From positions 53,237,950 through 53,301,949 of the forward strand of contig OX465579.1 in assembly GCA_950022655.1 (NCBI GenBank): a stretch of 64,000 bases of DNA, in the 5' to 3' direction. Below the pieces are notes generated by a model, which saw only the letters and a program-made list of their open reading frames with translations, did no database searches and had not been told where the DNA came from. The stretch is from Alentia gelatinosa (Eukaryota > Annelida > Polychaeta > Phyllodocida > Polynoidae). A program made the translations under genes and the position numbers. Below are positions 11,286 through 23,800 of this stretch, one piece after another. How positions within the stretch are numbered: position 1 is the stretch's first letter; each line of letters starts with the position of its first letter.

Positions 11286-11556
11286 TAAATGATCAATTAA
11301 TGAATTGTTTTTTCAAACAATTGCATATCGGTTTACAATGAATCTTTATGTAAGTCACTGACGCAAATCAAAAATATTCCAATACAAACCTAATGGCTGA
11401 TAGTGGACAATCAAATTAATGTAAACTACAGGGACCCGTTTCACTATCTAATAGTCTGTCTATTGTTTGTCTACGAGACACCACAGCGGTAGTTTGTCTT
11501 TAAATAGTTTCGTGACACAACAGCTAGCGGCACTTGGATCGAGATCGGCAGCAACA

Positions 11557-11688
11557 ATGGTAGGTCCTGTTTAAGAACAATAATTATAAAGAAAGACTTG
11601 ACCATGCTGTACATGCTACAGAAACCGATGGGGATTTTTTGCTTTTTACAGAACGAGGCCATCGAGTTTTGTAGCATGTACAAGCGTG
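11557..11688 (+). other. exon-like pair of unknown meaning
   Basis: ATG|GTAGGT at 11557, then a polypyrimidine-AG and the open segment 11652-11688 (NEAIEFCSMYKR) with donor GTAGGT. The two join in frame. No further exon found. It may be chance or the start of a small transcript between MSH4 and DNAI4. Confidence 0.2.
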
Positions 11689-12200
11689 GTAGGTCGTTAT
11701 CTATTTATTATATACCGGTACCCAGAATTAATTAAATCTTACCATATATTGGCATAGAAAATATTTTCGATGAAATCGGGGCCCGATTTACGAAAAATCG
11801 GAGGCCCGATTTTTTCCTCGTGAAAGTTCCAACTATATATATTGGCATAGAAGACATGTCTATGTGGAACCCCACACACTGCTGATTTTTCAACGTATTC
11901 AGTATAACAGTGTACTGCACAGGGTAGGATAAATACAAAACCAATCGACATTTGTTTTCTTTTAAATCTCGATTCTTATGCTACACGATCGTCAGTCATC
12001 GGGCTGGTTTTAGTGACCATGCAGTTTCATACAGTTACAAGGTGTTCAAATTGTACTTTCAGGTTTATAAAAAGGTCCATTGTCTTTCCGGCAGCCTCAG
12101 CATATTACCGTTGCCCTTTGAGGCAGTTGTCAGTATGTTGAGGCAATTCTGGTTGCCAACTCAACAGATATATCCACAAATCCAGTAGTATTCAAGCAAG

Positions 12201-13460
12201 AGCTAAGTGTGCATTTTAAAGATAAAAACTCAATAAGGTTCAAAGGTCTGCCAGTAATTAATTACATGATATCAAGGAAGCACATTGCAGGCTGGCAGGC
12301 AGGGAGGGATGGTCATCCATGAATAGGGAAGGGCCTGCATTGATTGGATATTTAAAGCCCTACTACTCTGTGAACTCAGCAGTTCATGGATCAATGCACA
12401 CACATATTTAGCTACCTGAGGGTGATTTCAATTGGCAATCAACATATGAAAACGTTTTCAGCCTCATGGTTTCAGACTTTCATGGATGAATGCACACAGA
12501 CCTTCCCTCTGACCATGTGGCTCAAACTGGGGGGGGGGGGGAGGGGATCTTTGTTCCTATATACACCAATAAAGTAGGTCAAGCCAATATCTGGTGGTAA
12601 ATGATATTGTAAATAATTTTATAAACCAATATCATTTGAATGGGTCTTGATTGATTCCTACAACAAAGTTATGAACCATTTTGACTTCTATTTGTGTGTA
12701 AATATGCTGAATAAACCATCAACTTTACACTTGCTGCCTCCCCCTCCCATTAAGAGATTTGACAGAAATACATGAATAGCACATCAAATATACATTTCAC
12801 CTAAATAGTGACACTTCCTAGGGTGTAAGCAACTGTCAGTGTCACTAATTGAGATGTTACACTAATGCTGAATGTAAAACAATATTGAGGAAACATCTGT
12901 TTGAGTATGCCCATTTCACCACAAATCCCCACCATCCACTTTTAACTAATACTTGAATATCTCGGTAAATATAGAATCTACCTAGAAAATTCCACTTCCT
13001 AGCATACCACATCATGATTCAACCAGTTTCAGGGGTTGAAATATGTCCATAAATGAGTCCTTAAAAATAGACCTGTAACTACAAAAGTCCCCCCAAACTG
13101 GATTCACTTTTCTTTTCATGCCAAAATACTAAAAATTAAAACTGAGGCATTGCACCTTTTCCAAAACAGAAATCATATTCCCATCTGAACTTGGACTTGT
13201 GACTACTAAAGTCCCCCCCCCCCCCCCCCCCCAAACTGAATTCACTATTTTTTAAAAATCCATACCAAAATACTAAATATCAAAACTGTAAGGTATTGAA
13301 CCAGCATAAAACCCTCTGTCCAAAACAGAAATTATATTCCTATCTGTACTTAGTGAGCTCTAAAAAGCAAAAATGTGGTCAGGTCGCCTAGTGACTCGAC
13401 AAGCATGTGTACTACAGTATGTGATAGCCATAACCTAAAGACCAACCGTCCACCTAATAA
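12201..13460 (-). mobile_element. family A element, copy A2 (internally shortened)
   Basis: Starts AGCTAAGTGTGCATTTT and ends ACCGTCCACCTAATAA, having lost the GCT-G of the standard end. It lacks the palindrome and left arm. It contains a G10 run near 12531 and a long C run near 13215. Confidence 0.8.
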
Positions 13461-13474
13461 TATACCTTTATGGG

Positions 13475-13930
13475 TGGACATCACCTTATAGTCTACCCAT
13501 ATTTTGGCTGAGTCTAGTACTGGGTACATTTGGCAGATCGTTGATATAATTTAGGAAGAACAGCACATTTAATCCCGAGGCTGTCTGACATATCGTGGGC
13601 TAAAGTAATTTGCCACATATTTTTGTAATGTACCTTGTATACCCTTAAGTGTTAACCTGTTCAAAAGTATTTGATGGTCGACTGTGTTGAACGCCTTGTT
13701 TGGTCTATAAAGCAGACCAACTACAAATTCCCCTAAGAATTTCCTCTGTTAGCCCTAAATCCTCTTTGATTGATATTTAATATGTTGTTCTGTTCAAAAA
13801 GCATTGAGAAATATTTGTGAACCAGCTTTTCCAGCAATATTCTTAACATGGCGGTTAAGATTAATGTAAATTTTCATAGTCCATACAGATCGAATACTGA
13901 CGTTATATATCCTGCTAGTCTGCGAAGTGA
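13475..13930 (-). pseudogene. non-LTR retrotransposon reverse-transcriptase remnant
   Basis: Minus-strand frames, linked by frameshifts, read LVHKYFSMLFEQNNILNINQ and RGFRANRG; then NKAFNTVDHQILLNRLTLKG (RT motif A, D to N at the catalytic position); then LFFLNYINDLPNVPST, the conserved stretch before the active-site box. At least two frameshifts and stops make it dead. It abuts copy A2. Confidence 0.8.
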
Positions 13931-14537
13931 GCTAGCAAAGCAATCATACAACGACATTGGCAAGAAGGACATCAGGATACTGGCCCATTCATGAGTTCCC
14001 ATAGCAACATGATTTGTTTTTGTGATTAGCGACATCTGAATAGAAATTTGACAACTGAATTTATGATTATAAACGTGTTTTACACATTAATACCAAAGTT
14101 TTATACCATTCGCAGGTTGTGAAAACAGGCTAGGATAAATACAAAACCAAACTTGAGTTAGCATTGTTAGTTTTTATACCACTCTGCTCAGGCCAACTAC
14201 ACACATCACTCGGTTATCACTTCACGCAGTAGCCTAATTCGCGACTGACCACCGTGGGATAAATGTAAGAAATGCTAACTCAAGTTCAGTTTCTACTAAG
14301 TATCACATTCACATATTGGCAACCGCAGCTTTGTATTCAACTTATCAAGTATACAACACATCAAGCCAGAGGTAAAGCATAAAAATATTTATTTAACAAT
14401 TGACTTTGATTTATACATCCATTTGTTTTCCACTGACTCCTTGAGCAACAAATGGCAATTCAGCTATCACATGAGCTATGCAGCAACACATACATTTTCT
14501 TATCTAAACCATCCTGTATCTAGAAAATGATCAACTA

Positions 14538-14543
14538 TTTATT
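14538..14543 (-). promoter_or_regulatory. candidate poly(A) signal for DNAI4
   Basis: AATAAA on the minus strand, about 285 bases downstream of the DNAI4 stop. It is the nearest canonical hexamer noticed; another candidate lies near 14390. Confidence 0.45.
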
Positions 14544-14827
14544 GTTTGTACAAGTCTTAACAAGTCTGACATAAATTATAAATTAACGGGACAAAACTGT
14601 ACACAAATAGTTCAACAAGGTGGTACCACTCCGATTGTTTCTAAAAACGTGATAAGCGAACGTTGTTCCTCGATTTTCTGTTTCTTTGGGCGATTTACGG
14701 AGGCATACACAATATATCACAGAAGGTTAAGTACTGGTGCTGCAACGGTGGTGTGGTGTGATGGAGATAAATAGAGTAATCGAAAAAATCCATCCGGATT
14801 ATTATTGCTTCTTCTCATATCTTCATT

Positions 14828-14884
14828 CTACTTCTGTAGCTGGCTTGCTAAGGAGACTTGGATGATCTTGTTCAATGACTCCGC
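14828..14884 (-). CDS. DNAI4: DNAI4 exon 24 with TAG stop
   Basis: Acceptor GTATTGCAG. Eighteen codons, [18 protein letters not shown], then TAG at 14830-14828. This short tail follows the propeller. Confidence 0.95.
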   Translation of the reverse strand, partial: AESLNKIIQVSLASQLQK

Positions 14885-17800
14885 CTGCAATACAGAGGGA
14901 AATAGTATATGCTATTACATGTGGGACATGAGGTGGAGAGTTCATTCAGTGGCAAAAGCACCGGGCTATTAATCACAAGGCTGTCGTCTTTGAGTCCCAC
15001 TGCGGCCATTTTTTACCTTCATCTCCGGAAGTGGTAGACGAGTACTTTTTATACCATGTCTTTGTGGTGTGGGAAGTGAAAGAACTCACCTCGAAAAATC
15101 CGTAGGGGTGGGATTTCAACCTGAATTCACCTAATAGATTCGATCACAATCCCTATGGTGTTCAACCAGTGGGAAAAGCTGAACCTTGATATATATATAT
15201 ATGTATATGTATGTATATACCCGATAGATGAAAGAAATAACAACATGTGAAACACAAGGATACAAATGCCGCAAGAACAACATACATGTACTTGCTTGCT
15301 CCACACCAAAACATAATCTATGTGCATTTCTACTCAACTGACATGAGCATAGACACTCGTGGTGTTACTACTTGTTTCTCCTAAACTAAGGCTAGAAGTG
15401 GTATTCCTGTTTCTCCTAAGCCGGCATGTTGGAAATTATAGATGTGGTATTTTCCGTTTGTACTTACCTGGTCAGAAGGGCTATTACTTGTCACTGGCAT
15501 ACCACGTAGTTGATATACATTTACTTGTCCTTCACTGTCTCCAACCAGGATGCACTGCAAAACAGGAGCGGTGTTAAACTACCCGAAGGAATATGATACA
15601 TATTTAGCAACTAATACTATGCACCAATGCAGAAAATAAGGAAGGCAATGGTGTATTCCAACTTATGACATTATGATAAGGAAAATACAATCCAGTGTGG
15701 CCATTTAAATTGTATAGAAAACGAATAAATATGAATACAAGTAGTGTTTATGGTGTCTGAATTTCTATAAAAAAAGAAGTAAACCGCCAATTCATTCTCA
15801 CCTTAACCCTTTCTGGCAGGGCTATGCCATATGGCATTCCCCTGGCCATGGTAGGACAATGCCATATGGCATTCCCCTGGCCATGGTAGGACAATGCCAT
15901 ATGGCATTCCCGTGGGCATAGAAGAAAAATGCTGTATTTGTTCATTTGTAACTTTTTGGAAAATTATGGCAGAACTATGACAATTACAGGCAATATCAGG
16001 CTATGTGTTGTCAGTGACTTCTCAAAATTTCAGAAATTTCTGATAAACATTAAGATCTATTGGATATTTCAAATTTTCTATTATTTTTTAACAAGATTGA
16101 CTACAAAAGCCGCTCATACAAACACCACAATTGGTTCTGGTGCCTGCTGTAGTATTGGTACATGGTGAATGATGTGTGGCTCTTGAAGGGTTAACTAATG
16201 TTACCTTTGTATGCTGGTATAAAATTATATGATACAACTTTTGTGTTTTGGGTATTAAACATTAGAGAATAGAAAACAAATATTGTTTTTATCCACTTAC
16301 ATCCGAGTTACGAGCGAAAACGAGACTGCTGAGCTTTATGCCAGCAATTGGCGCTAACTCGATAATCGGGTCCAGTCTGCAAACAGAGGAAACATGTTTT
16401 ATTACACACTTGATAACAACAGTCCATAGATGCACAATTGTCTCCCAATATCAGACATTTCAGGATTCCATCTTGTGTTGAAATTCCCCAGTGACCCAGA
16501 CGCCAAGTAGGGGCCTACATTAAACCCTCGTTGCCGACGGTCATAAATTAGGCATGGTGAAGAAAACGGTTTTCTTGATATGTTTACCCTAGTGACTGCA
16601 AGTTCAGAAAGACCACTTACGTGTTTTGACTCAGGTCCCAGACCTCGATGGTACCCTCGTTGACACAAGCGAAAACCGTGGACGACCGCGGGGACCAGCA
16701 AATATCAGGTACCGCTTTCTGCAAGGAAAAATGGATTCACTGATACTGTATACCCATTGCAGGTGCGCTCTCAGTCAAGCACGTAGAGGTGCTAGAATGT
16801 CAGGATGTGAGAGGTTACGGGTACTACAGAAACATGAGGGCTAACACAGATATTCTTTTACCTAAGAGACGTATGGGGTTCTATATTAGTTGTATGACTT
16901 TGCACTATCCACTTTCTGTCAAGTCTAATGTAATTAAAAGCAAACGAATATCAATTTTACTGTGTAGACGTCTTCACCGACGCGAGGAGAATTTTTAATC
17001 AATCGTATATCACTTTTAAGTGCACTATGTCAACATTCATATTATCAATTACATGTAGTCCCTATGGACGGTTAAACGTAAGAGAACATCAATTATGAGT
17101 ACATGTCATTTTAGAATCATTAACCAAGACCTTTTTGAAGGCATGAACAATCATAGCCTTTTCTCTAAAATGCAGCAGGAGGTGATTGTGTATGTTAGTT
17201 ACCGTGGAGGAGTGGAAGTGAAGAATGGGTCGGAGTCGATCCTGGTGCCATAATTTGATGGTCCAGTCACCACTACAACTGAGGAAGACGTCCGGGTTGA
17301 ACGGCGACCATTGGATGGAGTAGACAGGACCCTGAACGCAGATACAAAATATATCATTAAAAACATGGTTCTCCTACAGAGATAATATTACTAAACTGCA
17401 AAACACATAGGCCCTACATAAGATTATTACTACACACGGGCATCTGATACATTTATAATGATGTGCATCCGTGGCATATCTGACTAAACATGTGTAGTGG
17501 TGCCAACTTCTGTCTCTTGATCGTATAGGAATAGAGTTGGCTTATGCCACCAAACCGCTGGTAAGTTAGATCTGTGGGCTGCTTCGAATAGGATTGCTCA
17601 GATATGTTTGCACACTCATCACTACTTCATAAACGGTCAAAGATAGGAGTTTCAATAAAGAATGTTTATTAAACAACAACTGTCAACTGTATGTCTTCAA
17701 TCAGGAAAGCCGAAACTGTTCCAGATATTATATGAGGTAACTTCAGATAGTATCGCTTCTACAGGTTCTGTCAAATGTCTTTGGCGGGGGGGGGGGGGGG

Positions 17801-20800
17801 GGGTGTTATCCTAGTGGCCAAGCCTATAAGACAGCGACATGCGCCGGCAGGATAACTCAGCCACCCCAATAATATATAAAAACATAGTTATGGCGCCAAT
17901 ACGATGATACCTATTCAAGGTGACAGTCAGAAATCCTTCCGAACTGGTTCAGAGGGATTTCTGGCCTTCACCGAGACAGCCAGAAATCCTTCCGAACTCG
18001 TTCCTTGAACTCGTTCTTCGAACCCGTTCAGAAGGATTTCTGGCTTTCACCGAGTATAAGTATCATCGTATTGGCTTCATCACTATGTCTTTTTATTATT
18101 ATATACCTTAGATTGGTTATAACCGCCCAAAACTCACCGAAATTTGACTCCGTTGACACTGTCAGTCTCACCCAGCACAGGAAGTACATTACAAGACTAA
18201 TCGGAAGTCAGATACACTCTCCTAGAAGGGATCTAACAACGCCTGACGAGAATTCAGTATAGATTCGAAACCACAAGCTGCCATCCCCCTAGCGGTATTT
18301 GTGGACAACATGTTGCCCATGAGATTCACGCCGAAAAAATAGTTGAAAAACATTTTTTCGGCCCACCGCCCCCCCCCCCCCCCCCCCTCCTATAATGACC
18401 AGGCCACAAATAGCCTTAATGACCGCTCCGTCGCGCCAGCTTCGCCGGTTCCTGCATTCCCCACGCTGTTTCTTACAAAGAAACCGCAAGTAGCCCACGA
18501 ATACATCGACCACAGTTGGGTCGCGAAGGCTCACTGGGGAAATGTGTCATTAGCAACCAATGGGAGGACGTCTAGACTAAGACACGCCGACCAATAACAC
18601 AAGATACGTGTGGTAGCGTTACTGTGAGGTAAGCAGGCCCCGCCTAACCACAGATACTTCCTCATATTACCCTAATGACAAAAAACACCTGTGGCTTCAC
18701 CTCATGTAGAGACGATCGACCATCGCTCGATTCCTGCACCGCCTACATATGCATCGGGTATACATAGATCTGAATCCTATTAAATGCATGCTGTATATGT
18801 TGTTACAAAAAAGGGTAATACATAACAATTTTACCAAATATATGTATCTGCTACGTATGAACATTATTAAACAAATGCATCTGGTGTACCGGTAGGTATC
18901 TGATTAACCAAACACATGCATTTAGTCGATATTGGCCATTTATAAAGTATGTACGCAAAATTTCAGAACATATTAGCTCACCGTGTGGCTGAGATAACTG
19001 TCCAGGTACTGTTCGTTATATGAGCAGGAACATTTGTGGATGTGGCCTTCTTCTGTGCCTGCCAAATATCTAAAATCAAAATGATAACCATATAAGTGGA
19101 AAATTATTCAAGGTACATGTATTTGGTCAATTCTTTCACTAGAAATTTTGTACTTGTATGTCTAAAACGATCAAATATGTTCTGTGTATCCTATTCTTTC
19201 TTCAGCGGCATATATATGTCACGAATACGATGCAGTAAGAAGCACTAATATATTGCACGATGCTACAGCTTGAATGAGAGAGTCGTGGTCGTGGCGGCAT
19301 CATCAACTACTATCGCCATATAAACGATTTGTTGGTGCACAGTATGTGCTTGGTGGGTGCTATGCTACTGTTGCTAAAAACTGGCTAAGTCACTTGGAAC
19401 AAGTAACAAATTGCTAGGCTTTTGTATTTATGGTCGCAGTATTATCTATGGGAATCATCGGGCATCTACAACTGAAAATCATCAACAAAAGTACACGCAA
19501 AACCTACATGTTGGGATCCTTTGTGCTGAAGTCAAAGCAAAGTCCACCAGCATATCTCGAAATGAAGGCTTCGCCTTTCTTGACTTTGCCCTGTCCCTGC
19601 TTGGCTGCAACTCTCTTCAGTTTCATCAGGTCTGGTTGTAAAAAGCATCAGTATATCAAATGTTAAAATGATGGGTTTGAAAAAAGTTTCAACCATACGA
19701 CATACGGAAAGAACATTAGAAAACAGTAATCTTAGTGAATCACACTTACCAACCAACAGATTAAAGTGAAATTCACGTAATCCATTCTAATTATAGTGCA
19801 TGTAGTTTATGATAATAATATTTCTGGTTGTGTGAAATATATCAATCTCGAGTCCATAAAACTTAATAGATTAAGGACCTCTTTGGTCTAAAGGAAATAC
19901 TGGTAGTATCTTGTGGTACATTTATCATAATTATCCACTAGAGATACTCACAGTTGTTGATCATGATAAAGATATTGAGACACAAATGGCCTCAACTGTT
20001 ATTCATAGTTCCATCCTTGTGGGCCGGTGAAATATATGAGGCCCTACAAGGCTTAGAATAAGGCTTGGAATAAGTGGCCTCTATAAAAATGGACGAGTGA
20101 TGGATTCAAACTGCATGCTATATGATATATCAAATAAGAAGGGAAACCTATGTTTGTATATAAAGAATGAGAGTATGTTTTTGACAAGACATGAACAACT
20201 TCAGTTTGGGCGAAAGGCTACCTTGGATATGGGAATATTTGACTGTCAATAACTGCCGTAAGCATTGCGCACTGTCCCGGTCATGTTTCATAAATAAGTG
20301 TTTCTGTGAAGAGGTTAATTCGCCATGAAATAATCTAACTGATCTAATCTAATCGATGGACGAGGCGTGCTAGGACGATTATACAAAAAAAATCACATGA
20401 TATGACAATAACTAACACTACATATATAAACTTTGGTTATATTGTTATCCCTTGTTAAACCCTTCAAACATATATCTTAAATCTTTTCAAAACTTTCAAA
20501 CATATATTTTAAATCTGCTCTTCATGGCGGTATCTAGGATTAAAGGTTGTGTATATAAACCTACGCCCCACTGGGCCATTCATAGGGATATTCTTAAAAA
20601 CATTTTTGGCATTCCAGATCAATTCAAACCCTCTAATTACTTGATGAAAAGATATAAGTGGATGAATTCAGTGATGCAAAAGGATAACCGCTGTTATCCG
20701 GATTTCATATTTGTTATTCAAACCCATCTAGAAAAGGGTTTGTACAACGAATATAATATGTAAAGTCACAACATATCATATAATCCAAGGCGAAGGCCAT

Positions 20801-23800
20801 GGGCTGATTTTTTAATATGCTATGCTGTATAGATTTGTGCCAGGAGCAAACATCATGCTGTACCAACAATCTTTCAAGTGAATTGTCACTCAATATGCCA
20901 TGCAATTGAAAACTGCGCAATCGCACCATGATCTCAAAGTTTGTTTTGCATGTATATTGGAAAGTGGACTCATGAATTTTCGCTGTTGTGACCAATTTCC
21001 TTTAAATCGGTGATGCATCATGCAGTGTCATGTGGATAGGAAAAAGAAGTAAATTTGCCTTCATAGTTTTCATTAAATTTCCGTGAAATAAGATGCTTCA
21101 GCCTCATCAAATCTGCGAAATAGCGAAGGGAAAGCTAAACAACCTAAAATTAATCTGTTACAGTATTATCCTGATATGCATACACAAAGTAATCATTTCA
21201 CATATCTTAGTCTTCTTCTACTTGTTTGATAAACAATAATGGTGGTAACACTCCTGAAAATTAAATGTCATCTATTCATGAAATTAATACGGGTTACTCC
21301 GATCAGTAAATTTGAATACTCGACTATTCAACGTTCAAGAAATGAATTTAACAACTCATATTTTGCCCGATTAGAAATGACTTCCTATTCATAATTCAGC
21401 TTCGTGTCTTTGATAGGTTGGTACTATAGGAATCATGGTTGTAATCACAGGTAAGGGAGAAATTACTTGTTAAGGTATTTGCGGATTATTCCCACGTCTC
21501 CTTCGCTAGCTCCGTCCAAAATCAAGGTATTTGCAAATGCTACAAACTAGAAGCTGCATTGATTATAATAAAGACATACCATAACTCTCAAAACCTTTGC
21601 GTATGGACCACTGTGTAACGCGACCGTCCTGAGAGATGGACACGAGCACCTCTGCACGCTCCTCACCAGACCCGCGCTCTTTCTCAATCCACTTCAGCTG
21701 CCATACAGGTCCCGTATGTTTCCCGCTGGACTCACTGCAACAAACATATACTATGAGAATGTCGTACCTATGAGTTAAAGACTCGGTGGGGATATCAAAC
21801 GGGGACGGGATTGAAATTATCTGACATAACGCATGAGAGATAGAATATCACCACAAGTTTAGACCACACATTATATCAGTATGGGATGAAGGAAGCAAAC
21901 AAAAAACGTGTGGTTTTATGGGATCATAGACGCTCGGCGTTGCCATTCTTCCGCCCTTTTTATCGTACAGTGTATCATCATGGAGAGGCTGTAACGTGAC
22001 GCTACCCTGAAGTGTAGTACAGAGCAGCAGGTGGGGTGTTTAAACTGGCCTTAACTTGGTGACTCTAATTCCACTCGGGCCACAGACGCAGCTATCAGCA
22101 ATTATAACTGGACCAACAAAGGGATGAGCAAGCTAGGACTCAATATACCGTGGCAACCCTAGGATCTGGGACTGAGATCAACTGTCTACTATAGAGAGTT
22201 ATGAAATACTCCATGAGCTTTCTACCCCACGTTACTACTGTACTGTATTTTAAACACATCCAATACCTAAAGTATTATTACACGCATACAATTTACAAGG
22301 TGGCAGCCAAGGACACGTGAGCAATTTGGCCTGTAGGTTCCAACCCCTTTTACGTGTATCTTACTGCCTGGGATACTTCCCCTATTCTACCGCTATCGTA
22401 GGATTCAGAGGGGCTCTGCAAGGGTTGCCTTGGCGACGCTCCATGCACCCACCAGATAGCGCCCCGGTTCCAGAAATGACGTCAGAGGGTGTCCGGAATG
22501 CTGACTATATAAGTCTCCATACACCCTCTGGACGGCTCCCTGTGAACCTCCTGATCGACAGCCTCAGGTTGTTGGGAATGGCTTCAAAGATTCTAGGACC
22601 AGGATTGGTGTACATATAGAGTAATTGGAGTAGTGGTATCGAACAGTTCTTTCCTGGGTTGTAACTGTATGCCAGCAGGGCCATTGTGTGTGCTGTGATT
22701 AAACTTTGGAACTTGTACTTGTGTGTCCAAGTTCTTCTGTACTACAATATTATATATTCAAAAAAAGGTTGGACATGCTCGGGTTGAGAAAGGTCTATGT
22801 AATATAAGTATCCAATCAGAATCATTCTCATGCCTCATTGAAAACATTAGCATATCAAAAATCTTGACAAAGAGATCTGTGAATACCAATAACTTATATT
22901 TTTATCTATACCACACCAATATAAACATGCAGCGAAAAGAATGTCAAAAATGTACATGGAAGATCAGAATTGATTGATCACAAAATAATGTATATTTGAA
23001 CCCCTTGCTCATCCTGTCCGGTCTTAATCCCATAGCCACCATAGTTATGTACATAATCACAATGAGAAAAACATGCCTTCATACGTCTAGTGTTGAAAGA
23101 TGTGCTCTGAGTAAATAAGCCCTTCTCCGGAACATTAGGCAAATAGAAAAGGCATCTGCTATTACGGATATCTTATACCAAAACACAAATAAATCGAGCT
23201 TAAAGATTTAGTTCGAGAGCTCTTTATTGTGTAAAGAGCAGAAGTTCAGCCCTTAACATAGAATTCTGATGGAGAGTACACTATAAAAGAGGTATTTGTT
23301 GATAGTATTGATGTCCTGAATTCAGACACGTGATATAATCATACTTCTGTATTTAAAAATACATGTGGGCACTTTGGCACGATGCCACACAAGAGCATAA
23401 TAAGGTGCCTTGAATGGAAGGCGGTGCCTGGGGTGGAGAACCAATTCAGAACGTAAGTGCTTGGGGTACAGTATGGTGTAAGGGAGTGCCTCGGTCAGAG
23501 CACAGCTCCAGTATAATAAGTAGGTGATTGGGACGGAGCCCAGCTGTGGTACAGTCAGGAGATGCACCAGTGGAGCGGCAGTTTTATTATAGCAATGAGG
23601 TGCTTGAGAGAGAGCACAACTTCAGTAGAGTAAAAAATACCTTGGATGAAGCACTGCTCCAGTACAACAATAGCTAAGTGTGCATTTTGAAAAAGAAATA
23701 TTAGCCTTTAAAGGCCAAATTAGCAGGTGGACGCGTTTAGAACTCAATGCAAGGTCTGCTAATAATTAATTACTAGTCTAGGGAGAGAACAGACCCTGCC

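Noticed and set aside
14947..15003. Functional tRNA gene
   Set aside because: A- and B-box-like segments are present, but the stems are poorly paired and a non-tRNA tail follows. A SINE remnant fits better.
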